Of a stretch of 64,000 bases of DNA, positions 20,653-30,517 are shown piece after piece. Origin of the DNA: Hydrangea macrophylla. Lineage: Eukaryota > Streptophyta > Magnoliopsida > Cornales > Hydrangeaceae. The DNA is taken from NCBI GenBank assembly GCA_033977485.1, contig CM066984.1:33337501-33401500 (forward strand), written 5' to 3'. A model generated the notes under the pieces. It made no database searches and was not told the origin of the DNA. It was given only the letters and a program-made list of their open reading frames with translations. The translations under genes were made by a program, and so were the position numbers. Position 1 is the first letter of the stretch; each line of letters opens with the position of its first letter.

Positions 20653-22231
20653 ATGCCACCAAAGACGGGTAAGAAAAATACTACTTCGGCCGGTCAGGAG
20701 AGCTTGCAGCTCCAGCAGTCGGTCGCCTCATTGACCTCCGAGCAAGTGACGGCGGTGCTTGCACAACTTCTGGAAGGCCAGCAGCAAACCCAGCAGCAAA
20801 TCGAAGGGCTGTTGGCGTTGCAGGAAAAGCGCCCTCAATTTGAGAACCAGACAGGGAAGAGTGCACCCGACCGGGAGCCCGCAAGAGTCCAGAACCATAC
20901 CCACTCTGCACCGGTATCCCCGTCGAATTAGGAACACGCCCGGGATGGTGACCGTAGCAAAGCGCCCAGACGCACCAGGCAGCAAGCTTGGACCAATCCT
21001 CACGGGGTGGAAGATGCTAGAGATATTATCAGCATGCGACGCGCCACTAGGAGGGAGGAATCAGGGCCAAAGCCCTAGGAATCAGCCATAGACCCTCCGA
21101 CCCGGAGCCGGGGAGATCTTAGGCATACGATTATCCGAAGCCGGAGCTGGGTTCTATCCTTGAGGACGACGCACTTCGAGGAGGAAGCATCATCATCAGA
21201 CCCGACGTACCGCTCGGATATGGAAAGGAGAACCGGGCGAGATGTAAAGGCCCAGATCGAGGACTTGAAACAGCAAATCGAAAAACATGAGCCGCAAGAA
21301 ACTCCACGATCATACCAATACAGAGACCGAGTGGCCCTACACCGCTCGGATCACCGCATTCCCCATCCCGCGAAAATTCAAACTGCCACTTCTCAGCTCT
21401 TATGACGGTACAAGGAGCCCGGTGGACCACGTCCGCACTTACAAGGCTCAGATGGCGCTAGTCACCACGATCGACGAGTTACTGTGCCTGGCATTCCCTA
21501 GTACCCTTAAAGGCCCAGCCGCGCAGTGGTTCCACGTTCTAAAACCCCGAACGGTTAATGACTTTAAGACATTGGGTAAGTTCTTCATCAGCCAATTTGT
21601 GGGAATGCTCGACCGGTCACAACCGGACACCCCGCTGCTTACCATCAAGCAGCGAAAGGGAGAGTCCCTGAGGGAGTACGTGGACCGTTTCAATCAGCAG
21701 AGGCTCTAGATCCGCAACCTGAATGAAACGGCCGCAATCATGGCTTTCTGCTCGGGGGTTCAACACACCAAAGTTACAACGTCGTTCCATCGTGATCGAC
21801 CGACAACCCTGGTGGAACTCGCAGAGAGAGTAGGGAAGTACATCGATATAGAGGAGTTTCTGAAGTCCAAGTGTGCCAGCTTTACGGGAGAAGAGTCCCC
21901 GAAAGCTAAACGAAAATGGGAGGACTCCGAGAAGGGTCCGGGAAAGAAGCCCAGACAAGATCAGTAGAGAGGTATTCAGGACCAGGCCTCGATTACCTTC
22001 ACCCCACTTTTCCGGCCAATCCACGAAGTTATGGCCGCCGTGGAGATCCAGAGGCTACTCCAGGAGCCCGCCAAGTTGAAAAGCCCGTCCGGTAAGAGGA
22101 ACCGGGACAAGTTCTGCCGCTTCCACAAAGACCATAGGCATGACACGGAGGATTGTTTTAAGCTTAAAATTGCCATTGAGAAGCTAATCAAGGAGGGCCA
22201 CCTAGCTGAATTTGTGGCAGCTGACAGATGA
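20653..22231 (+). pseudogene. Element A gag pseudogene
   Basis: Starts ATG at 20653 (MPPKTGKKN, also found at the B gag start). The core retrotransposon gag domain lies at about 21390-21700 (SSYDGTRSPVDHVRTYK, GPAAQWFHVLKP, KQRKGESLREYVDRFN). A zinc-binding motif CRFHKDHRHDTEDC (CX2HX4HX4C) sits near 22120. Frameshifts near 20930-21290 and stops at 21708, 21965 and 22229 break it. Comparison with B and C shows the 21708 stop was CAG and the 22229 stop CGA. Confidence 0.88.
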
Positions 22232-22978
22232 CCCCGGCAAGAAACCCGAGCTCTCGAGCAACCACGACCCCTTGGGCAGATCAATGTAATCTCCGGAGGC
22301 ATTTCAGGCAGAGGGGATTCATGGTTAGCCAGGAAGAGGCATGCCCGGGCATCTCGATCGAATGTCTGGCATGTTCAATCCACCCGCTCTTTCCAACCTA
22401 CGTGTTGACGTTCTCATCCGAAGATATGCTAGACCTACACTACTCCCATGATGATCCGCTGGTGGTGACGCTCTCCGTAGCAAACTACATGGTTAAAAGG
22501 GTGTTGGTTGACACGGGCAGCTCCTCCGATATCATGTTTGTCTCAGCATTCGATTAGCTCGGGATATCCAGAGAACGGCTCCGACTAGTGGCCACTCCCC
22601 TGGTAGGGTTCAACGGATCCAACACCCAATCGCTTGGTACCATTGAGCTCCCGGTCCTCATGGGAACCTACCCTCAGCAGGCATCTGTACTAGCGAGTTT
22701 TATCGTCGTGGAAGCTCCATCTGCGTATAACGTCATCCTTGGAAGGCCAACCCTCAACAAGGCCAGGGCGGTCATATCAACGCACAGCCTGGTGGTTAAA
22801 TTCCCAACCCCTCAAGGGGCCCGGGAGTCTACGCAAAGACCAAGCCGTTGCCCGGAGTTGCTATGTCAGCTCTCTGCGCTGGGAGGCCATTGTTGAAATG
22901 CTGAATGTCCAGGAGATGGACCCGAGGGATCAGAATGACAGAGTGGGACCAATCGGGGATCTGGAACAGGTAATGCTA
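22232..22978 (+). pseudogene. Element A protease pseudogene
   Basis: Contains DPLVVTLSVANYMVKRV, the aspartic protease motif VDTGSSSDIMF near 22510, TPLVGFNGSNTQSLG and VILGRPTLNKARAV. A stop at 22555 (CAG in C) and frameshifts near 22820 interrupt it. The reading frame is cut by element E at 22978 and resumes at 35517. Confidence 0.88.
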
Positions 22979-23776
22979 TGTCACGCCCCGAAGTACCAAA
23001 AATAGGGAAAAATAAGTTTCCTTTATGGGTTCGTAGACACGTGACTGGTTGTGAGTGTTACCTGATTGTCCAAACATGCTTATAACAATAATGTGATATG
23101 GAAAAGTGACTAAGTTCAGCGGAAGCAGAAATTTAAAACATCCAAGTCTTACATCAGTAGTATATTACAGGCCAAAAAGATATCTAAAAGATACATATTA
23201 CAAGACCAGCTAAACTATTACATCACTAATATAATAATAACAGAACTATAACAAAAGAAAAAGCTCCAAAGTCTTCAGCTGGTGAAATCGTAGCCTTCCT
23301 CGTAGTAATCTTCACCAGCATAGTCTTCAGTAGTAAAGTCAGCATCTTGATAGCAGTCGGCTCCGTCTAGACCTGCAAAGGCTGGACGTGGAAGGTCCAG
23401 CGGCATGAAAAGCCGTTAGCGGTTAAGCTAAGTGAGGGTCCTCTTAAGGTTACCACCATTTAAGGTAAGTTATTCTTCATCTCTTCTTATTTTTTGAAAC
23501 CATATCTCGTTCATCATTTCTTATTCTCGATACTATGTCTTGTTCGTCTTTTCTTATTCTCAAAATCATGTCATATTTAAACCCAATCATTCCTTTTGAA
23601 ACTTAACCCAGAACTGAACTGACCAATGACATTGACTGAAAGAAGACTTAACTCCAAACGCATTTACTGGTCAAGAAAGTACAACACTCAACAATGAATA
23701 GTTAACTGTCACCCAACTGGCACTCAAACTGTCGCCCAAATGGCATAAGTGTGCGGGACATTAACAATCTCTTGGT

Positions 23777-23995
23777 CGAACACGTCATGCCGATCCTCAG
23801 ACTAATGGTACGGAAAATTAATAATCACTTGGACGAACACGTCATGCCGATCCTCAGGTCACCCGTACATAACCGAACACGTCATGCCGATCCTCAGTCC
23901 AAGGGTGCAAAAAACTAATCAACTACTTGATCGAACACGTCATGACGATCATCAGGTCATCCGCACTTGACCAAACACGTCATGTCGATCCTCAG
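23777..23995. repeat. CACGTCATG repeat array in E LTR (left, 5 units)
   Basis: Units near CACGTCATGCCGATCCTCAG, each preceded by CGAA or CAAA, start at 23777, 23834, 23874, 23932 and 23972. Spacing is 57, 40, 58, 40, so units come in pairs. The right LTR keeps six units. Each unit contains an ACGT core, which plant bZIP factors can bind; function is not shown. Confidence 0.85.
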
Positions 23996-24689
23996 ATCAA
24001 GGAACAAAACATAACTCACCAATCGACACCATGGAATTACCGAAAGACCAATTTTACAAGAAATATCCAAACACGACACGAAAGTTTACGAATCAACTTT
24101 GACCGGTAGTCACACGACTAGAAACGAGGCCCAATGTCCCTTATTCGCATTAAATCTGTTATCGAAGGTTTTATCATTATTTTACGCGTTCGTACGTTTC
24201 GTAGTTTAGTTCATTAATATCATCCGTTTATAACAGTTAATATTTCGCTATACGTCCGACGTTCTGTTTTCCTCTCAATATACTTACGATGGAAACTTTC
24301 CCGATCACTTATCAACGCAATAATCGTGCCATACAATATGCTTATAGTTTGGGTATGAACTTTCAACGGCCGTTAGACTATATTCATAACAATAGAAAAC
24401 ATAGCACGTAGCTCATGGATTTATAACGTGAATTTAATACCAATAAACACATAGACGAAACCCTTAACATACTTATCTACGCGATAGCACTACCATAGCA
24501 CGAGATTTTCATAACAACACATGTACCGAAAAACTAGCATCAACAATCAACACCATGCATAAACAAAACATTATACAAAAAGCTGTACAATCTGCCAAGA
24601 TACATTTTCACTGTGTTGACTGAATTAACATGATTTATTTGGGCATGATAAATTGCTTTGTAGATCAAACTCAAAACTAAAACATTATA

Positions 24690-25390
24690 GAGAATAGGAA
24701 TATCTTCATGTACAAAAAAAATCTAGCTTCAATTACATTTTTTGTGCTACTCAAACTATTTATTTTACAAGACATTTCTTATATCTTGGACTGTTCTGTC
24801 CCAGATTTATAGTACTGCATTGTACGTGCATTTCACCTATAAAGGAGGGGTTTTTAGACTGAGCTAGAGAAGAATTATTTGTAGATAAATGAGTTAGGTT
24901 TCTTCACAAAAAAACCTAGCTTAATTCTCATTTTTGAGCTGCACAAAACATTCATTTTACTAAACTATGTTCTGCTGAAAGTTTCAGTTTCTCAGATTTA
25001 TAATACTGCGTTGTACATGCATTTCACCCATGAAGGAATGATTTCTAGACTGAGCTATAGGAGAGTTATTTTTAGATAAATGAGTTAGATTTTACCACAA
25101 AAAAGCCTAGCTTAATTTCGATTTTTGAGCTCCTTAAAACATCCATTTTACTAAACTACATTCTGCTGGAAACTTCTGTTTTCCCAGGTTTATAGTATTG
25201 CGTTGTACATGCATTTCACCCATGAAGGAGTGATTTCTAGACTGAGATATAAAAGATTTATTTGTATATAAATGAGTTAGATTTTACCACAAAAAAACCT
25301 AGCTTAATTATGATTTTTGAGCTGCACAAAACATTCATTTTACTAAACTATGTTCTGCTGAGAGTTTCAGTTTCTCAGATTTATGGATTT
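24690..25390. repeat. 190-bp tandem repeat in E LTR (left)
   Basis: About 3.7 copies. Anchors GTACATGCATTTCACC (24817 with one change, 25012, 25202) and AAAAACCTAGCTT recur every 190 bp or so. The same array is at about 34110-34810 in the right LTR, so it predates insertion. Confidence 0.85.
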
Positions 25391-26166
25391 GTCTTGCATG
25401 TCATGAAAACTTCAACACAACAACATCAAACTTCTACTAAACATTAGTACATATTATATGGGTTCAAAATTAAGTTAGATTACTCACAATTACTCACAAT
25501 TTATTCACCAAATCTTGAAATTGAGCTTGGATGTTGATTTGAGCTTAATGAAGCTTGAACTCATCTTTAGATGGTGTCACCTTCTTCTTCTCCTTGTTTT
25601 TCTTCTATATTTCCATGGGATTTATAACTCCCAGCTCTCTTTCTTCACTTAGGTGCAGATTATGAGAGTGGAAGAGAGTGTAATGCATGCTTATAGGTGT
25701 GGTTATATAAAAAAAATACAAGTGCTAGGTGTCCTATTGCATGCTTGCATGCTAGGACATGTGTCCTTGTAGTGGACATGTGTCCAAAGGGATGTCATGT
25801 GCTTGCCACATAGCCAGCCATGTGGGGCCCATCTCGGGTTGTGCACCACTTTCTCGGTTTACGTGCATAAGTTCCTCGGTATATGTGTCAGTCTCGATTT
25901 ACGTGCAACCGGGTATTATTTCTAATGTCCGGGTCTGGGTACGGGACTAAGTTAAATCTTATTCTGGTCGAGTCAGTATGGTTAGTACAGTCTATATGGT
26001 AATACTACAACACATCCATACCGTCACGTAATTAAAATAATAATATAATAATATAGCCGGTCCAATACAGAAATTCAAAAAGTTTATATTATTAATGAAA
26101 GAAAATTACAGGTGTTACATCTTCCACCACCTATTAAAGGATTTCGTCCTCGAAATCAGAGCTTAT

Positions 26167-26335
26167 CTATTTACAAAACAGAAAAGAATATTTCTCTCGC
26201 ATCTCTGACTCCATTTCCCACGGAGCTTCTCTTTCTTCATGATGATTCCATTGAACTTTCATCAATGGGATCGCCTTGTTCCTCAGCTTCTTGATGCGAT
26301 GGTTGAGAAGTCTAGTTGGTCTCACGATTGTCTTC
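26167..26335 (-). pseudogene. Element E integrase C-terminal tail
   Basis: The - strand gives RPTRLLNHRIKKLRNKAIPL, then MKVQWNHHEEREAPWEME and SEMREKY before TAG. This is the typical end of plant chromovirus-type integrase, just before the 3' LTR. Upstream integrase, RNase H and reverse transcriptase are missing. Confidence 0.75.
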
Positions 26336-26459
26336 TATAACTTGTAGGGGTCGTGGCGTCCTTTTAAGCTTGTTATTGTGATTGAGTTCCTTTGCGTGTC
26401 GTCATGAAATCGTCGTGGAGTTTCGGCATCGTAATTGATGACACAAGTCATTAAGCAAT

Positions 26460-27560
26460 TTCTCCATGCATTAATTAATACCAAGCATATAAGTTGTTAC
26501 GGGTAATTGGAGTAGGATTGAATTCACTTGTAAGGAGTTGAATTCATAACAAAATGAATACTCATTATGTACTGAGTTAAAAATGAAGAGGTACGTGATC
26601 AATCACTTGTACGTAGGATCACAATGTATAGAATGAGTATCTGAGAATAACCATTAGATGATAACTATAGGACAATCATAGTAATGCAATGACTATAGGT
26701 GCAAGGCCTCCCAGGTAGGACATAAGAATTCCTTGTCTCATGAGCCAATAATTTAGGTGAAGCCTTAATGATAAAAGTCAAGGTTACCAACAAGAAGAAT
26801 TTGTGAAATGAAAGGAAATGAAGACTAATTTACAAAGGGGTGCAATATGCTTGAGTTCCTTAGGTGAACAAATACAAAGAGATTCTTTGCAATAATGTCA
26901 AGGGATACGCACTTGCAAAAGTTGGTCAAACGGTTGACAGTCTAAACGATTTACAAAGATTAATTTAACAGATCATAAGTCCAAATGACTTACAATGATT
27001 GGTTTATAAATGAATTATTAGAATCGATTTTCATGGTGATAAGACCAAAGAGGTGACTTATAGCATTAGAAAGCAAATGAATTCACTTGGATTTATCATT
27101 GATCAAAATGATCCAAAATCTTGTTGAGTGAAATCAGAGAGGACAACGAATAACTGTCAATTAGTGAAACAATAAAGGACATCCCAAGGTTCATCATAAG
27201 GATAATTGATCTAATGCAACCAATGGTAGAAAATAGTGGGTTTACTCAAAAGGAGTTAAATAAGAAAGATGAATATAGTTACTCAACCTTACATGGTTTT
27301 AATTTATAACGTGCGTAGGGTCAAAGATGCATTTCTTCAGCGTGTTGATGGAACATCGATGTTGTAAACCTGAAACGTGTCTTCTCTTGGTAGGCCCTTT
27401 GCGATCTGATCATTGGCTTAAAAGTGGAATGTAGTACTCATCTTCACTAATGTTCGCGGAGCGAGTCATTCGTTGTGATTAAACGTGGTCGATGTCAACA
27501 GTCTATGAGATTGTTCGATCTGTTGAAGGTATGTTCTATTCTTGCGTCTTCCATCACCTC
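26460..27560. other. Element E internal DNA without recognisable genes
   Basis: AT-rich, stop codons frequent in all frames. No gag or pol motif found on either strand. Confidence 0.6.
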
Positions 27561-27563
27561 GGG

Positions 27564-27845
27564 TTAAGTCAATATCTCATGTGCTCCTTGTAGTAGGGTT
27601 GACCTTGGTAGTGTAGCAGGTTGTTGCTTGAGTGGTCTCAAAAGCAATTCTGAATGGGCCATATGGAGGTGTCTAAACAACTCGTTTCTATAGTCACTTG
27701 CGCTAGTGCCGTCAGCGGTCTTCCATAAGCCTTGTATCAGTCTTCCAAATACAACGGTGGGATCAATCTCCTTAGGTATTATGTTGCTTAGCCTTCTGGA
27801 CTGGTCCTCAGTTGTTGGAGATGATTTATCCATTATAGAGATCAA
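27564..27845 (-). CDS. Hypothetical 93-aa open frame in element E
   Basis: An uninterrupted frame from ATG 27845 (ATG ATC TCT). The predicted protein is hydrophilic with blocks such as PKEIDPTVVFGRLIQGLW and RHLHMAHSELLLRPLKQ. No domain was recognised. It lies between the acidic frame and the integrase tail, on the element's own strand, so a relic of a gag-like protein is possible but unproven. Confidence 0.25.
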   Translation of the reverse strand: MISIMDKSSPTTEDQSRRLSNIIPKEIDPTVVFGRLIQGLWKTADGTSASDYRNELFRHLHMAHSELLLRPLKQQPATLPRSTLLQGAHEILT

Positions 27846-27849
27846 GAAG

Positions 27850-28735
27850 ATTCTTCTATTCCTACGTATGAGTTCGTGTCTATAAGGTTTCTATCATACC
27901 TTATGCGAAGCAATCATACCTATTACATCTCACATTATATTTATCATCATAATCCCAGTAACTAGAATACGATGATTGAAATGATTGAATAGATTAATCC
28001 AAAATGAAGCCGAATCCGAAAAGGCATATGAATTCTCACGGATAAAAGTACAATAGTAGAATGATGTGATCCATTCAAGAATAAGATGTAAATCTAACAA
28101 TGATTGAATGACAGTTTACTATGGAAGAAATCATAGTATCTCAAGATTTATAGGAAATGAAAGTAACTGATGGCATAAGGCCTTCAACGAATGAAATAAG
28201 AATTAGGTATTTCATAAGTGAAATAGTCCAAACGAAACCCCACTAATAAAGAATAAGGTAGCAACTGAGAGAGACAATAAGAGGTCAAGATGTTCAGAGA
28301 GTACAACATTTTTTTGAGTTCATGGCAAGAACAAGGACAGAGAACTCATTTAGAATTATTTCAAATAAAATGAACTTGTAAGAATTTGTTCAAGGAATAA
28401 TAAGTCAAAAAGAATGACTTTGCAGTACTAGTGATCGAACTTGTTCTCAAGAGAATTTGTCAAGAATCGGATGATCAAGGTACATACTCAAGAATTGTTG
28501 ACTGGGGAATTTCTAAAAATTCAAGGAAATGAATTACTTATCAAGGAGTGTATCACAATAATTATTGATGGCAATCGGAGCCACTTTACAAAATATATAG
28601 ATCCCTTTTCCAGAAGAAATGACCATTAGAATTGAAGGTATCGACTTACTCAAAGGGAGTGGAATGAGTAGAAAGGATATGACTGCTTACTATGGTACTC
28701 GCTTACCATATCTAAGGTAAAGTTTGCCTCTCTTA
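27850..28735. other. Element E internal DNA, no gene seen
   Basis: A-rich, with short open frames only (for example 28441-28629 on the + strand), none with motifs. Confidence 0.5.
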
Positions 28736-28739
28736 TTAT

Positions 28740-29425
28740 CTATAACGGGTCCTCTAATAACTCCTCCTCAGGGTCCTCCTCCTTCTCCTTGATGTCAGCT
28801 GGATCTGCTTCGTGGTCCTGCTCAGGCATCAGTATCATCTCGTCCCCGTCAACTGGTGGTGTTGGATGGTCGTGTACATCATCCCCTAGTCTCTGAAGAT
28901 CGTCCGTAGAGTCAACCTCCTCGATCAGCTCATCATCGCTACTCGCCGGATCGTCACAATTGTCAGGTCATCGTCATCATATGTGCCGTCACAATCAGAT
29001 GGGTCATCTGCTGAGTGGTCACTGCCTGCAGAATCCTCTCCACTCGTTATGTCGTTGTCGCTATCTGTATCAATGAGATCTAAATCTGCATCTGGCTCTG
29101 GTATGGGCTCGGGTGAGAATGGTGGTGCTGGTGCGGCCATGATAATCGGGAAGAGTATATCGTCATATAGTGCCTTGTCCTAAGTCATGCAGATAAGCTC
29201 CTGGTGAATAAGTATGGTAGTCTCTGAAGCATGGATCGACTCGAGCTGAACTTGATTCGGATACTGCAATGCATCGGTAAGCACAGCTCTCCGCATGTCC
29301 TCCTCCAAGATATGCCTCGCCCTCTGGCACATCCGCTATCGACATTATACAGGATCGACAGGCTGGATAAGACCGTCGCGATTATAGTGACCTCCGAAAT
29401 CATCGTGAACGAAGATCGACTCCAT
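28740..29425 (-). pseudogene. Acidic unidentified ORF of element E (decayed)
   Basis: From ATG 29425 the - strand reads in one frame for about 160 codons interrupted by only three stops. It gives HDDFGGHYNRDGLIQPVD, MCQRARHILEEDMRRAV, LQYPNQVQLESIHASET and ILFPIIMAAPAPPFSPEP. A highly acidic region follows (DADLDLIDTDSDND, EDSAGSDHSADD). One frameshift near 28965 leads into DDELIEEVDSTDD and EKEEDPEEELLEDPL before TAG at 28740. It occupies the usual place of gag, just after the primer-binding site, but has no gag or zinc-knuckle motif. I do not recognise the family. Confidence 0.55.
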
Positions 29426-29525
29426 AGTCATGCAAGAGGAGCTAACTTAGTATCACTACTAATACAAGGTAAATCTTAGGCTCATAACTTAAGGTGTAGG
29501 ACAATCAGTGAGCGCGTCTAAATCT

Positions 29526-29540
29526 AAAGCTTTGATACCA
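29526..29540 (-). promoter_or_regulatory. Primer-binding site of element E
   Basis: The - strand reads TGGTATCAAAGCTTT, 8 bp inside the right LTR, close to the initiator-methionine tRNA site TGGTATCAGAGC. This fixes the element's orientation. Confidence 0.8.
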
Positions 29541-30345
29541 AAAATCCCTGTCACGCCCCGAAGTACCAAAAATAGGGAAAAATAAATTTCCTTTATGGGT
29601 TCGTAGACACGTGACTGGTTGTGAGTGTCACCTGATTGTCCAAACATGCTTATAATAATAATGTGATATGGGAAAGTGACTAAGTTCAGCGGAAGCAGAA
29701 ATTTAAAACATCCAAGTCTTACATCAGTAGTATATTACAGGCCAAAAAGATGTCCAAAAGATACATATTACAAGACCAGCTAAACTATTACATCACAACA
29801 TAATAATAACAGAACTATAACAAAAGAAAAAGCTCCAAAATCTTCAGCTGGCGAAATCGTAGCCTTCCTCGTAGTAATCTTCACCAGCATAGTCTTCAGT
29901 AGTAAAATCAGCATCTTGATAGCAGTCGGCTCCGTCTAGACCTGCAAAGGCTGGACGTGGAAGGTCCAGCGGCATGAAAAGCCGTTAGCGGTTAAGCTAA
30001 GTGAGGGTCCTCTTAAGGTCACCACCACTTAAGGTAAGTTATTCTTCATCTCTTCTTATTTCTCGAAACCATATCTCGTTCATCATTTCTTATTCTCGAT
30101 ACTATGTCTTGTTCGTCTTTTCTTATTCTCAAAATTATGTCATATTTAAACCCAATCATTCCTTTTGAAACTTAACCCAGAACTGAACTGACCAATGACA
30201 TTGACTGAAAGAAGACTTAACGCCAAACGCATTTACAGGTCAAGAAAGTACAACACTCAATAATGAATAGTTAACTGTCGCCCAACTGGCACTCAAACTG
30301 TCGCCCAAATGGCATAAGTGTGTGGGACATTAACAATCTCTTGGT

Positions 30346-30506
30346 CGAACACGTCATGCCGATCCTCAGGTTGCCCGCACGTTACCGAACACGTCATGCC
30401 GATCCTCAGACCAAGGGTACGGGAAATTAATAATCACTTGGACGAACACGTCATGCCAATCCTTAGGTCACCCGTACATAACCAAACACGTCATGCCGAT
30501 CCTCAG
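30346..30506. repeat. CACGTCATG repeat array in E LTR (right, first 4 units)
   Basis: Units start at 30346, 30386, 30443 and 30483; two more at 33342 and 33382 lie beyond F. Spacing 40, 57, 40, then 40: three regular pairs. The second unit is missing in the left LTR. Confidence 0.85.
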
Positions 30507-30517
30507 TCCAAGGGTGC

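Larger units (their letters stand above)
22979..26119 (-). repeat. 3' LTR of element E
   Basis: On the + strand it starts TGTCACGCCCCGAAG and ends AGGTGTTACA. It matches the right copy (29549-35516 minus F) almost throughout. It carries a 57/40-bp spaced short repeat array (23777-23995) and a 190-bp tandem repeat (about 24690-25390). Confidence 0.92.

Noticed and set aside
20681..22302. Several - strand open frames over element A gag
   Set aside because: GC-rich shadows of gag with no motifs of their own.
23777..24000. Regularly spaced repeats as a CRISPR-like array
   Set aside because: Eukaryotic context, inside an LTR, spacers of only 16 or 33 bp that repeat between pairs, and no cas genes.
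23927..24109. 60-aa frame present in both E LTRs (also 33337-33519)
   Set aside because: It is generated by the CACGTCATG repeat array; the conservation follows from the LTR copies being identical at insertion.
29526..29540. tRNA-like match near 29530 and at 11465
   Set aside because: Both are primer-binding sites complementary to a tRNA end, not tRNA genes; no cloverleaf is present.
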